Assembly (NCBI RefSeq): GCF_028453695.1
Contig: NC_135774.1
Location: forward strand, 6,448,001 to 6,512,000
DNA: 64,000 nucleotides
Source of the DNA: Augochlora pura
Taxonomy: Eukaryota > Arthropoda > Insecta > Hymenoptera > Halictidae
Direction: 5' to 3'
Under the pieces are notes generated by a model that saw nothing but the letters and a program-made list of their open reading frames with translations, had not been told where the DNA came from and did no database searches. Shown one piece after another: positions 45,701-57,149 of this stretch (within the stretch, counting starts at the first letter, position 1; every line of letters starts with the position of its first letter). The position numbers and the translations under genes are program-made.

Positions 45701-48564
45701 GTTCCTTTACATTCTCCGTTAAATGCATAGAATCGTTCCAGCGAATGTTTGTTGAATTGAGTACTTTTCCGCTGTATGTCAATTAATTGAAGCATCTCTA
45801 CTCTAAATGTCTCAAATTCGAAGCATCTCTATTCTGAATGTTTCTAGCTCGAAGCTTCTGTACCATAAATATCAAGCGAACGTTGGTCTAAATAGCATAA
45901 TTTCACAGATATCTTCTTTTGAACGATACACGTACCTTTTTTGACGTTGCTTTCAATATTTCATAAATAGTTAAGAATCAGATTTTATAATGCTTTTCTT
46001 CATAAATAAAATAAATTATTCGATACATATAATGAATAAATATGAACTAACAGATTATAAATAAAGAGATTAAGTTCTCGTTTTTATTCCAGCAATACAA
46101 TGTACTTTTGTAGCATGCCGGCGTACATTAGAGTAGCTGATCGCTACTCTTTCAGATAGTTTCATTTAGTAGCGGCGGGCTTGGTATAAGTAGAAGGATC
46201 GGGGGGGGGGGGGGGGGGGGTACATTATGAATACACGGAAAGTGTACTTCTAATTTTTTTACACATTATATTTTTTTACTATATTGGTCAGACTCTTACA
46301 CTTCAAATGTGTCCAAACACGACATACCCCAGACAAAATTTATAATTTATTCATTACACGTAAAAAGTAACTGATTTCATTTCATTATACAAAATTTTAA
46401 TTATAACCACCGATAGTACATGCTTACATGTTTATTTAAACCGTTTAAAAACTAGTTTATATCAAATTTAGAACGCAAAAATTAATTTCCATGATTAGAA
46501 TGAAAAAATAGCTAAGCACGAAATAAAAATACCTAAAAATAGCTAGGCACGAAAAGTCTTAAAGATAATGAGCAGACATATGTGTGTCGTTAAAAAAAAT
46601 ACCAGTGGAGTTTCGCGATTTAGATCTACGTTCGACGGACATGCAAAAGGGCGATGCCACGATTCGACAGACATTAAGAAATGGAGGTGTCCCGATTCGA
46701 CAGACGTTCGGTGGAATGAGCTTACGCGTTTGACGGAGAGTGCGAAAGAACAGTGTATTATAATTTTTTTCATCAATTTTAAAATTTCAAGAAATTTTGG
46801 AATAATGAACTATTCATAAATTAATTTTTTTATATCATTTCTTATTGTGAAATAGAGAAGAAATGTCACCGTAGGTTACGATACTAGACTATTCCAAGGA
46901 TGATACGCAACAAACCAATTTAATGTAGAATATAATTTTGCACTTATCTAATTAATATATACATAATTATGCATAATAATAATGCGTTTTTTCAATCTGT
47001 GGCGACTACCCCCGCCAATCGCCAGCAGATGGATTCCTTTCCCGCTAGTACCTAAAACCGTCCTTATCCGTATCCCTGTCTAAGCAGGGTACGCTAAAAT
47101 GCTTTACTGACGAGTCTCCTAGCTGGCCCGAGACGAAACAGTCTCCCCTCTCTTTTCCCGCTCCTCGCTCCTCTAAATAACCAATTTTCACAGCGCACCA
47201 CAAATCTACAGTTATTATTTGTATGTATAACAATGTATTTCCTTATATAGTCGCAGCAATAATGGAATTAAATTAATAATCTATTTAGAATTAAATAAAT
47301 GAATGTAATAAAAAATATGATTTTATTTTAATCAGAAATCAATCAGCAGAATAATAAAAGCAATTCTACTCTAAAATGCAAAAATGAAAAAAGTTATATC
47401 ATTGTATATGAGCCAAAGGAATCGCGGTGCGTGTTGCATCATACCTGTAAACTAGCTCAGGGATAACCCGAGCAGTGCAAAAACTTGGACGTCCGGGAAG
47501 ACTTTACTGTATTTGTCTGAAGACGGTGACAGAGATTGAGACTGAATGAAATAGAATGAGCATTTTTATCGGCATATAACGACGATGTGTGCGAGTGAGA
47601 GAGAGAAAGAATTGCATGAAAACATGTGACGTGAGGACATCTATAGGGCAGTTAAGGACAGGGTGTGTCAAAAAAGTTTAACAATCCGGAAATAATTTTT
47701 CCTTTGTGGAAATGCAATACGTGGAAACAGCAACCCCCGAGAGACGTGATCAACTGATGTGAGGCCCATTCGCTTTTTGAGCAAAACTGAAATTTAGCCA
47801 GTTTTTCATTAATAACTCATTGACGACGCTCAGCAGAAAATTTTTGTAAAGGAAAAATGGCTTCAAATGACTTCATGAAACCATCATTTCGCGATTGCGA
47901 GGAACTTTAGGAACACCCGGTATAAAAATGGGAACGGGTCGGACAGCTTACAGGAAAAGTATTCATCTGCTAACGAGCGCTGATGTAGTTAACACATTTG
48001 TATAAACGTGGTTACAAGATATTATGTTACTGCTACGATAGTAGGTACTGCGCAAACAGCAGAAACTCTCACCGATACTACAAAAGCTTCTCGAGAGCAT
48101 ACGTAGCCAACTCTATCAGAAATAAATATTTAAGATCACAGGGGTAGAGATGAAGTCAGTTCACCTCTCTTTCTTACACTGTACGCCAAATCCATGTTTA
48201 AAAACCGTACTACTTGTTTACTTCCTATAGATGTTACAATTGTAGAGCAATAAATTAAAGCATGTTCGTCATATGGGTACGATTGGTCCCTGAGTCCTCG
48301 CTCGATCGATTGTGAAACAGTATACTGTTCGAGATTTACAAGATAATTAATTATTTATTTAATTAATTTTTAATGATTGTAACATAAACGTTCTGAAACC
48401 CCATATTTTGTTGGACCCAGGTAGTTCTAATGCAAACTGATGAAAATAATTATGTCCTTACCTATAAGAGAGGTACATTCAGCATTGATTATCCCACTGG
48501 GCAAAAGGTGGAAGTGGAATTCCGAACCATCTACTACGACAGTGTGACCAGCATTGCTTCCTCC
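39756..48564 (-). CDS. ADSS: Adenylosuccinate synthetase, first exon missing from view
   Basis: Catalyses IMP + Asp + GTP to adenylosuccinate, the committed step to AMP. Five coding exons on the minus strand: 48564-48462, 42654-42291, 40797-40405, 40187-39931 and 39805-39756. All phases agree, giving 388 residues that correspond to roughly residues 68-456 of human ADSS2. The first seen exon starts at GGSNAGHTVVV, exactly where the usual first exon ends. Later blocks are LPSGII; GNGVVIHLPGLFEEL; SDRAHIVFDFHQ; LGTTKKGIGPTYSSKAARNG (IMP binding); VEGANAAMLDIDFGTYPYV; TNRKRRCGWLDL; LTKLDILD (guanine recognition); and terminal VKWIGVGASRDSVITL. Exon 42654-42291 uses a weak donor GTGCGT. The P-loop exon (GDEGKGK) was not found up to base 64000, so intron 1 is at least 15.4 kb or the exon lies outside. 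No frameshift or stop, so it looks functional. Confidence 0.96.
41149..41329. mobile_element. MITE family B, copy 3, with TA duplication
   Basis: A 181-bp element in an ADSS intron. Inverted ends are CAGTAATGGGTTCTA and TAGATCCCATTACTG, flanked by TA on both sides (41147-41148, 41330-41331). This copy defines the family ends, which fit the Tc1/mariner superfamily. Confidence 0.85.
41345..41385. repeat. Alternating (CG)/(TG) simple repeat
   Basis: CGCGCGCGCG then TGTGTATG, a short purine-pyrimidine alternating run next to MITE copy 3. Such runs can adopt Z-DNA. Confidence 0.5.
42655..44573. other. ADSS intron, proximal part
   Basis: Intron sequence. Bases 44090-44330 read in part like a decayed ORF with many charged residues, but I could not assign it. 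The rest is featureless AT-rich DNA. Confidence 0.4.
44574..44771 (+). mobile_element. Solo LTR candidate in ADSS intron
   Basis: Begins TGCAAGCGATC and ends TTTCCTACA, with AATAAAG near 44713. TTAT flanks both sides (44570-44573, 44772-44775), but the left flank is a TTA microsatellite, so the duplication is weaker evidence here than at 34390 and 46998. Confidence 0.45.
45300..46180 (+). repeat. Dispersed repeat D, copy 2
   Basis: The least interrupted copy. It shows the three tandem units of about 30 bases (CGAAGC(A/T)TCT-TA-TCTGAATGT) at 45789-45880, then TTCTTCATAAATAAAATAAA and a final TTTTATTCCAGCAATACAATG. It is followed by copy 3 in the opposite direction. Confidence 0.65.
46201..46220. 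repeat. G homopolymer of 20
   Basis: Uninterrupted run of 20 G in otherwise AT-rich DNA, between inverted copies of repeat D. It could be genuine, a G-quadruplex former, or an assembly artefact. Confidence 0.8.
46600..47410 (-). repeat. Dispersed repeat D, copy 3, interrupted by a solo LTR
   Basis: Inverted relative to copy 2. CGATTCGACAGACATT units, GTAGGTTACGATACTAGAC, TAATGTAGAATATAATTTTG and CGCAGCAATAATGGAAT match copy 4 at 52885-53655. The LTR at 46998-47202 splits it. Confidence 0.65.
46998..47202 (+). mobile_element. Solo LTR with 4-bp target duplication
   Basis: A 205-bp sequence starting TGTGGCGACTACC and ending GCGCACCACA (perfect TGTGG/CCACA ends). It is flanked by AATC on both sides (46994-46997, 47203-47206). 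The empty site exists in copy 4 of repeat D, where TTTTCAATGTACAGTTACT is continuous. GC-rich compared with its surroundings. Confidence 0.82.
47661..47935. mobile_element. Dispersed repeat A, copy 2 (hairpin MITE)
   Basis: Begins ACAGGGTGTGTC and ends GGAACACCCGGTA, giving inverted GGGTGT/ACACCC ends. Inside are GCAAAACTGAAATTTAGCCA, TTAATAACTCATTGACGACG and TTTTTGTAAAGGAAAAATGG, shared with copies 3 to 5. Confidence 0.6.
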
Positions 48565-51335
48565 CTGCAAATTCGAAATAAATTCTTATCTTTCCATACA
48601 CATATAAGTTTTATTTAACACCATTTTCATGGTGTTGTACAACCCCTGCATCAGTAATTATGCATGTTTTACATGCATAATTACAATGATTACAATGATT
48701 ACAATGATAGATTGTAAATAATTAAGGATTGCGAAAATCGCAGCAAAAACAGGCAATTTGTACATCTCTCATGACCGTAGCATGATTATGTGTCAACCGA
48801 TTTCACAAACAGCTATAATAATATACTATTACCATAAAAATATAAAGGTGGGCATTTGATCAGTTAAATAAAAAATCAACATTTTTAAACTTTTCCACAT
48901 TTTTCAAAATTGATTTTACAATTCTTCGAAAAAATATTTCATGAATTTATCTGAAATTGCCTGGTCGAATAAGATGGTAAAAAAGGCTCTTACATAAATA
49001 TTATACCGTTCAATAGCTGATCAAGGAAAACTGAAAAGTCTAAATACTATAGCAGGTCCAAGAGAATAGTTACACGGTAAATGATATCATGAGCTTTTCT
49101 GGCCATTTTTCCCCATTAAAGACGTGTTAGAAACTTTTTTCAGATTTTTTTCTAATTGACCAATTTTTTAACATAAAAAAGCGATTTAATAGAAAGAAAA
49201 AATTGTGATATATACCTTTTAAAAAAAATTTCAAACAAAAATTAATTAGTACTTAGCTTCTATAAACTCAATATAAAAAATTAAAAAACTTTCTTTTCAA
49301 TAAAAAATTAAAGTCACTCTGATTTTTTTAATGTATTGTATATTATAATATCACATCTGATGTGAAGATGATTTCAATGATCTATATACAACAGTCTTTA
49401 CGTCTTGAGATATTGATAAAATCGTTATGAACTAATTCATCGATTGGGACTACAATGGAACATGGACATATTCGGTTTTGATCGCTTTTTACAATGATGA
49501 TCGTAGCAGAAAAGATCTATATTTGAATTCGGATTTGACATATAAGTTGCAAGATAGGAAATATATACTATAAACAAATCACAAGACCGTGTAAAATTGA
49601 GATAGAAAACGAAATCAAACTTCTTAAAACATGTCATTAAATAATAGAGATATTAAACCAATAATAAAAATTTAAGAAAATGTATTTTTACTACTTTCTG
49701 CCTTAATTTTACAAAGCATTTTTATGCTCATGTGGCGTGAAATTTTGATGTTTCTTTTATATTTTTTAATTATGTCAAGGTTACAGTAAATGTTTTGCAT
49801 TAACTCGAAAGATTTTTGTATTTTTACATTTATATGCATACTCTACTTTAATATACCGTAAAGAATTCTTCCTCTTCAATGTATATTCATTTAAATATAC
49901 ATATGGTACAAAAGTTATTCTAATGTTCGAATTCTTTCATGTATTTATGTATTTGTAGAATAAACATTGTGTATTTGTAAAGTGCATGTACTTATTCTTC
50001 AGATGTTTTTTTATTGGCTTACGAAAAGAAAACTGTTTCTCAATTGATTATATAGGTATTCTTATCTTAAATAACAATTGACTTCTCGACCAAAGTGCTC
50101 GTTAGTAAATTCTTCTCCAGTTTCTATTGTCTTATAGTTCGTGCCATTTTAACAGTTTTCTTATTAGCGTAGACTCTTTCTTATCTAGTTTAGTCTAGAA
50201 GCAATAGCGTGGAAAATGTGCGTGATATTCGAATGATGCAATAAACGTTTCTGTTACGGTAGTCGCAATTGTGCAAATGCCTCGCCTCGAATTCTTTATT
50301 CAATAGTTGAAAAATCGTTGATCTGATACATTAATTATCTTTTTATTTATCCTGCATCAATTATGCATTTTTATAATCATTCAGATTATCTTGTCCTTGA
50401 ATATGAATGTTTTGATTCTATACGATCATTATTCGATCGTTTTACTTGAAGTTCTGAATAGAGATGTACCTACTAAACTCCTACACTTCATAATCAAACC
50501 ATTTTACGATTGGAACATTTCTTTTACAATTACTAATAATAAAAAGTATTTTGTAAGAGAAACATGCTCGCAATTTTTACATTTAACGAAACTCTTTAAA
50601 AATTATTGAAGGCATAATACAACCACTATTACTTTCAGTGTTGCAATTTTTTTACGGTTTTTCTGTTTACTAAGACAGGAAGAGATTGACAATATCGTAC
50701 CAGATTATTGAATCGTAGTCCACTTAAAAATTCGCTTAAAATTAAATTGTGGTGACAGTTAGCGACATCTCTCAAAAGCTCATTCAATTATAATGGTTCT
50801 TAATATTTTATGTTACGTGTTTCTGTGCTGTCCCCGTCAATTTTAATAAAATAGGTAAGACTAAAGTAAAATTTGAACAACGTTAAATACGCATTCTCTA
50901 TTTTAATAATAGTACAATCGTATTTACTTTTACGCTAATATTAGCTTAAATTACGTGTAATACTTATGAGAATTCTGAAAGCATATTAAAATTTATTTTA
51001 AAATTAGATAATCGCATGTTTTGAAGCATCGAGTTGCTTAAATCGTACTATTACGAAGTTTTTTAAAATTGTACTAGTATTGATTAATCAAGAAGATTAG
51101 TTCTGCAATTTATGTGAAAAACGTCTCGAGAATATAATACATTGTTTGAAATGTTCGATTTGGATACACGAGCATGTACAAACTTTATTATCGTTTTCAA
51201 TGTATTTGATTTTTTACAAGTATTAATTTCTTTACTAAATAAATATATGAATTAAACTTAAATCACTATATAAATGACCATATTCCATTTTTCACCTTCT
51301 ACAATACACTTTCTAAACCGCGTAATTAGGTATTA
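48565..51335. other. ADSS first-intron side, mostly unremarkable
   Basis: AT-rich intron or upstream sequence. It contains a three-unit TTACAATGA repeat (48681-48708) and repeat E copy 1. No exon of ADSS found. Confidence 0.4.
48950..49130. repeat. Dispersed repeat E, copy 1
   Basis: Shares with 56805-56985: GCCT(G/A)GTC(G/A)A, TTATA(C/T)CGTTC(A/G)ATAGCTGA, GTTACA(C/A)GGTAAAT-AT and T(G/C)GCC(A/T)TTTTCCCC in the same order. Family unknown. Confidence 0.55.
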
Positions 51336-51337
51336 TA

Positions 51338-51500
51338 TACAGGGTGTATCATAATTATTGTAATTCCGAGAAATGAAGCGTTCCTGAGGTCAATTGGAGT
51401 AACTTTTTCCTTAGCGAAAATGCAATCCGCGGCTTTGTTTACGAGTTATTAACGAAAAACAGAAGCCAATGAAACGATTCGCGAGCACGCGAATTTTCAA
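51338..51500. mobile_element. Dispersed repeat A, copy 3
   Basis: ACAGGGTGTATCATAATTAT start, then GAAATGAAGCGTTCCTGAGGTCA, TTTTTCCTTAGCGAAAATGC and GTTTACGAGTTATTAACGAAAA. This is the reverse half of the element seen in copies 1 and 2. Confidence 0.6.
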
Positions 51501-52082
51501 CGCATTTTTTGAATTTTTTATCAATATACCCATTTTAGCCGAAAATTGGTCAGTTTTCTTTAAATTTTCTTTCCTGATCATTAACTTTTTTCTTAACATG
51601 TTCCATTACATTCTGAATAAATTACATTCCGATAAATAATAGCTGCAATATATTTTAAACTAGAGTTAAACGGTTTCGTGCAAGTATAATCGTAGTCTAA
51701 CATAATTGTTTTCTTTTAAATGGATATGTAAAGGACATTTCATATATGAAGGTAACGTTTCTTTTTCCGAATTGTGCAGCAGTCGATGCCTACATAACAG
51801 CTGTTTCCTAAGCGTCACCAATGGGTCTACGTCACTTACCTAAAGAATGAAAAATTAAACAAATTTCCACAATAACAACGCGGAATATTCTGATCAACAT
51901 TGGAAGTTGTCATTTAAAGAGCCAAAAATTTATAAATTTTATCATCTTTTATTCTTTTCGTTTTCGAAAATGGAGGAAAGGAAGAAAAGAAAGGTAAATG
52001 TTTCGTCTTGCACCCGCTAGAAAACCTGTCAGTCAGTAAAGCTATTAGCGAAGATGTCGGTAGAACGGTTACGAACGGTATA

Positions 52083-52400
52083 CAGTGTTCCAAGAATGTC
52101 TAACAATTTGGAAATAGAAGATACCTGCGATTATTTCAAGCAACCTTTTCCTTTACAAAAATATTCTCCAAATCATCGTTAACAAGTTATTAACAAAAAG
52201 AATATTGACCAATGACAAGTATGACAGTACCGCTGACGTGAGGCGGTTGAGTCAATGAGCAAAACTGGCTTCGTCGGTTCGACCGTTTCGCGCCGATGGA
52301 GCTTGCTTCTCATTGGTCATTGTTTTTCGTTAATAACTCATTAACACGCCTCGGACAGAATTTTTGTAAAGGAAAAGGTTCACTGACAAGCGTTTGAATC
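52083..52400. mobile_element. Dispersed repeat A, copy 4, with both hairpin arms
   Basis: CCTTTTCCTTTACAAAAAT...AAGTTATTAACAAAAAG near 52150-52200 pairs with TTTTTCGTTAATAACTC...TTTTTGTAAAGGAAAAGG near 52323-52378. The copy therefore shows the full inverted structure, including ATTG(A/G)CCAATGA on each side. Confidence 0.65.
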
Positions 52401-52884
52401 AGCCACCGCAGTGCATATAAGAATTAAAAAGTCAAGCGTTATTTGTTGTGTTGTTTCTGGAAATAAATACAAGGCTAGCGAATGTATACGAGATGTTCCA
52501 TTTAAATTAAAATTGTAAAAAATCTTGTAGGCACATGATTAAAAAAAAAGAAGCTACGACATATCTTTTAGTATGTCAAATAGGGACTCAAATAGCACTG
52601 CCAGTTTTTTTAACACGTAAGCATTTTCAAGATTATTTTAAGGTCACTCTGTGTTTTATTTCATAAACCTATATGTTTTTTGTAATTTAATGTTTTTAAA
52701 TCAAATAAAACTCTTTCCAGGAGAAAGTAATATGGCCATTTTAATAGAGAAATTATAAGTAGCTAAATATCTTAGAAAAAGATTGAACTTCCAAAAAAAT
52801 GTTTCAAGCAAGAGTCGCGCATTTTTCTATGTAAAATTTGTTGAAGAAAATTTTGTTTAATATATTCGTCAGATACTCTCAATT

Positions 52885-53655
52885 AAGACAATGCCAAGCA
52901 CGACATGCTTTACACCATATTTATTTATTATACGTATCAAGCAACTTATCTTATTTGTGAAAAAACATTAGAATATCCGATTCATAACAATAAATAAAAT
53001 ATTAATGGCAAGACTAAAGAGAGCATGTGTATGATTCGAATATCTCCATTTCGAGACGTTCAAGGTAGAGATGCTTCGATTTCGAGTCATTCAGAGTACA
53101 GATGTTTCCATTCACTGACATTCACAAAGGAAATGCTCGATTCGGAAGACATTCATTGGAACGATTCTACATGTTTGACGGAGAGTAAAGAGGGACAGTT
53201 TACTTTTTGCATTAACCCTGGAATTTGAAGAGGTCTTAGAAACAGAGGAAAAACATTACCGTAAGCTACGATATTAGACATTTCCAAGAATAATATGTAG
53301 CAAAACAATTTAATGTAGAATATAATGTTGAACTTATCTGATTAGTATACGCATAATTATGCATAATATCAATCTAGCTTTTCAATGTACAGTTACTATT
53401 AATATGTGTAACAATGTATTTTTCTTATATTGTCGCAGCGAGAATGGAATAAAATGAATTACATATTAAATATTAAATAACTAGATATAATCAAAATTAT
53501 ATCGTGTTTAATCAGAAATATTTTTCCAAGTTATGTCATGTTTAGTCTCATTTTAATAAAAAAAAAAATTATCAACAATATGATAAAAAAAATTCAATTT
53601 TAAAATGTTAAAATTGAGAAAGTTATGTTACTATATTATGAGTTGTTTATATTTA
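52885..53655 (-). repeat. Dispersed repeat D, copy 4
   Basis: Continuous copy used as the empty-site reference for insertions in copies 1, 3 and 5. It ends AGAAAGTTATGTTACTATATTATGAG. Confidence 0.7.
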
Positions 53656-54003
53656 TTTGTGAACAATAAAATAAATTTAAATTATTTAATATTTAAAATA
53701 ATTTTTGCCCAAGTTTCATCAGAAAGTTTATCAGGGCGTAATTGATACTTACATGAGCAATAGTTTTTGTATGTCCTGTATACATATAATGATAATTTAT
53801 AGTCATGACCGAATACCTAATACAAAATAAGAAATAGGTTGAAAAAGCGTACTAATTACGGACAGGATTCGGAACTCCGGTTCCCAGCATAGGAAGCTCG
53901 GACGTTACCGATAACCAATAAAAGCACTCGATAATGATGTAAAATAATTCTGTAGAGAAGACAATAATGAAGCTATAACCATAAATATCTCAAAAGTTAT
54001 TAA

Positions 54004-54990
54004 CCCTTTTAGCACCGAGCGAAAAGAGCGTACCTAGGCGAAGAATACCGGGCCGAATCGACGAATTTGTAGAGGTTTGCAAAAATGCTCGTAAAAACCA
54101 AAGTAGGCGTGATATTTACAAAATTCAAAAAGCAGCATATTGCGAAAGGAATGGAGAATAAATCAATACCAATAGAGTTTTGATATTTGTTAAAAATCAT
54201 AAGAATAACATAAATATAAGACATAATGAAAATCGTACAAAGTAATTTCTCTTATTCAAAACGTAATTGCACATAGAAAAAATCATTGTTTGATCATCGC
54301 TTTATATATATCTGGTAGTATGGTGTATAGACATTGCATTTCGCAATCATTTGCAATGAAATAACTGGTGTCGGATATCAAAACGAAAGGATAACGCAAC
54401 ACGTTATCCTCGTTATCATCGAATATGATGCACGGCAAGCGTCAGACAAATCTAATACCCAAGAGGATCGTGCAGCTGGTAATACGTCACTAAAAAAATA
54501 TAAGTGTTATTATAAATATTTATAGTTAGTTCTCTGTCCACTAAAAATGTGTAATATTTCCTTATTTTTACTTACACAAGCCTTACAAATTTATTCGCAT
54601 TGATGCTTACTCATGCATACACCACGCAACCCTTTATTGCAATGATTGCAAATTGTGCGCGGGTGCCACTTGAGTTTTCTGATAACTATCGTAAACATCG
54701 TAAAGATTGCGATTACGGTCCAGAGAAACTATCTCGTGTCGACGGATATCCGAGGGATATCCCGTGTCCCGTTTCTACCTTATCACTCTGACATATACAG
54801 ACCCTCGGCACGAAACAACATAAGATATAACAAAAAGTTGATCTAATAAACATTTTTTCACTTGTGTTGCATCGAATATGAACCATTTTAACATTTTATA
54901 AAGTTATACTTAAACACAGATCTCTTGTGATGAGTATAATAAGGCTCTAACAGAGGCGCAACGATATATCGTCGTTCGGTGTTAAAAGGG
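54004..54990. mobile_element. piggyBac-type non-autonomous element with TTAA duplications
   Basis: Starts CCCTTTTAGCACCGAGCG and ends CGTTCGGTGTTAAAAGGG (inverted with about two mismatches). It is flanked on both sides by TTAA (54000-54003, 54991-54994). TTAA sites with CCC-starting ends are the hallmark of piggyBac. At 987 bp it has no transposase; the longest ORF (54600-54791) is not recognisable. Confidence 0.87.
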
Positions 54991-54997
54991 TTAAGTA

Positions 54998-55550
54998 TTA
55001 GGTGTACGGGAAAATTCTGTCGTTTGCCAGAGAGTTTGGACACGAAACCAAGCCTTTTAATGTGATCCGAAGCAGTAATCTGATGAATTCCAAGCTTGGA
55101 ACCCACTTGTGTGGAAGTTAACGTGGGATTTGTCCTGATCACACTGCGTAGCACTTCGTCATTAACGTCTGATGGCCTTCCTGATCCGAGTTCATCTTTC
55201 AAAGAAAAATCACCCAAACAAAATTTCGCAAACCATCCATTGCATGTTCGAGCTGTTACTGTATCCTCTCCAAACACGTCGCACAACTTATTTTTGCCTC
55301 CATCGTGGTATTCCCTTTTTGCAACTCAGACAACATATAATGTCTTAAGTGCGCTTTTTCTTCACTCATCTTAACAATTTTAAAAGTTTAAAAAAGCCAA
55401 CTAAAATACAAAAAAATGTGTATAAATCATCAATCATATACTAATCTAACTGTTTAAACCAGTTTCAGTCGGATCAGAATTCTTGCTAACGATCGACAAC
55501 GCATAAAAGTGCACGTGTTCAAAAACGACAGAACTTTTCCTTACACCTAA
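54998..55550 (-). mobile_element. mariner element C, internally deleted
   Basis: Inverted ends TTAGGTGTACGGGAAAATTC and its partner (as complement TTAGGTGTAAGGAAAAGTTC), flanked by TA (54996-54997, 55551-55552). At 553 bp it keeps only the transposase N-terminus, from ATG 55369 (M-S-E-E-K-A-H-L-R-H-Y-M-L). After a frameshift near 55300 comes TVTARTCNGWFAKF and the second helix-turn-helix (STQVGSKLGIHQ). The catalytic domain is gone. It sits 3 bases after the piggyBac-type element, so it landed next to it. Confidence 0.88.
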
Positions 55551-55552
55551 TA

Positions 55553-56804
55553 GCTGCGTCTATAATATTATATTTTCTTGAATCTAAGGATTAAACCTAG
55601 AAAACTGCAAAGTTCCGCCTAAATCGATGACTTGCACTCTTGTTAAATAGATTTATGTATTCATACAGTACCACGTACTTAGCGGGTGGTACTGTATCAT
55701 TTCATTATCAGCAGATGAGATTGGAGCATCATTGCAGGATGTCGCAATGGGACAAATTAAATGTATAAATACTTTTATACAATACAGTACATTTTATAAT
55801 TCTAACACCTATCGATAGCTGAGATTCTACTGATTAAGGTAAATCCAAATATAATGTACGTAGAATCTCAGTACGTTTATTGACAAGTATATTATTGTAG
55901 GTTGCTTAATAATATTCAAAAATAGCTTAAATTAATTTGATACATATCACATCTGGTTGACTCATTCTAATCACATGAGTCCCATCTACTAATTGATGCT
56001 ATTGTTACATAGAAAGACTTTACATACGTTTACGAAAAAATTTTCTAATCTCCCCTTCGTGATCCTTGACCATCCGAAGGGTCATGTGCTAGTACAAGGG
56101 CTCTCTCATTAAGGAAATCAGTCGCCCTTTTCCGAATCAATGTTACTGATTATACAACGATTCCGAGAGACTAGATATTCGTAACACTAGGCATATGTTG
56201 TTACACACATCTACAAACATCGGACAACTTCAATGAGCCTGATTTTAAAGCGAATACTCAATTTATTATATTCTCCAATATTTATCAGCGTTTTTTTATA
56301 AACTACAATCGGTATTAAGAACATTTTTTCACAAATTCTCATTGCTTCAACAAGTTTTCCCAACATTCAATCTTTGTGTCTCGATGTCTTATAAAAATCA
56401 ACCATCGAAAGCTGATCTGCACGTATATTTCTGGTTGCAACTTTCTGTTATAAATTTAGAACTATTAAAGATATTGTAACCAAATTTTTACTAAAAAAAA
56501 TAGACATTTTTAACTAGTGATAATTGCATATTTTTTGCAATCGGCAAACAATAGTTTTTAATTAAAATATAATCGTATCTCGGATTTAAAAAATATTAAA
56601 GAATATTTTCTTTCTTAACATTTATATGTATAACATGTTATGGAATACGTAAAACATAAACTCCAGAAACTTGTTTGTAACCTACGCCATACGAAAATTG
56701 TCGAAAAAGTATAAACGCATCATACGTGTGACAAAAAATATTTTTATAATAAATATAGTCTTTTTATTGATCCAAATAAAAAAATAGCCTAGTCAATTAA
56801 GGTA
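55553..56804. other. Intergenic or intron, no gene
   Basis: AT-rich with a short inverted pair (AGCTGAGATTCTAC / GTAGAATCTCAGTAC, 55818-55876). Nothing else supported. Confidence 0.4.
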
Positions 56805-56985
56805 GTCAAAAATTGTCCTCAGAAGTATTTAAATGAATGTTATATCGTTCGATAGCTGACCAAGCAAAACTCATTTGTGCAAAATTCCAACTGTGTAACT
56901 TGTCCGTGGAGGTAGCTACAAGGTAAATTATATTACGCGGTTTTCTGCCTATTTTCCCCTTCCGAACGAAATGAGTAACTACTTA
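56805..56985. repeat. Dispersed repeat E, copy 2
   Basis: Second copy of 48950-49130, same orientation. Confidence 0.55.
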
Positions 56986-57149
56986 GACTAAATATTTCAT
57001 AGAATTACTAATACAATTATCGCAACTGTCCATACAACTCAGTTAGCAATCCTAAATATGATTCGGACAATCCCACAATTTTTTACAACTTTTATAATCT
57101 AGCCGAAATCATGAAAAAAGCTTCCTAATAAAACTTCTAGCGATCTGGA

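Noticed and set aside
48681..48708. Possible CRISPR-like or satellite array of TTACAATGA units
   Set aside because: Only three 9-base units with no spacers; a trivial microsatellite in a eukaryotic intron.
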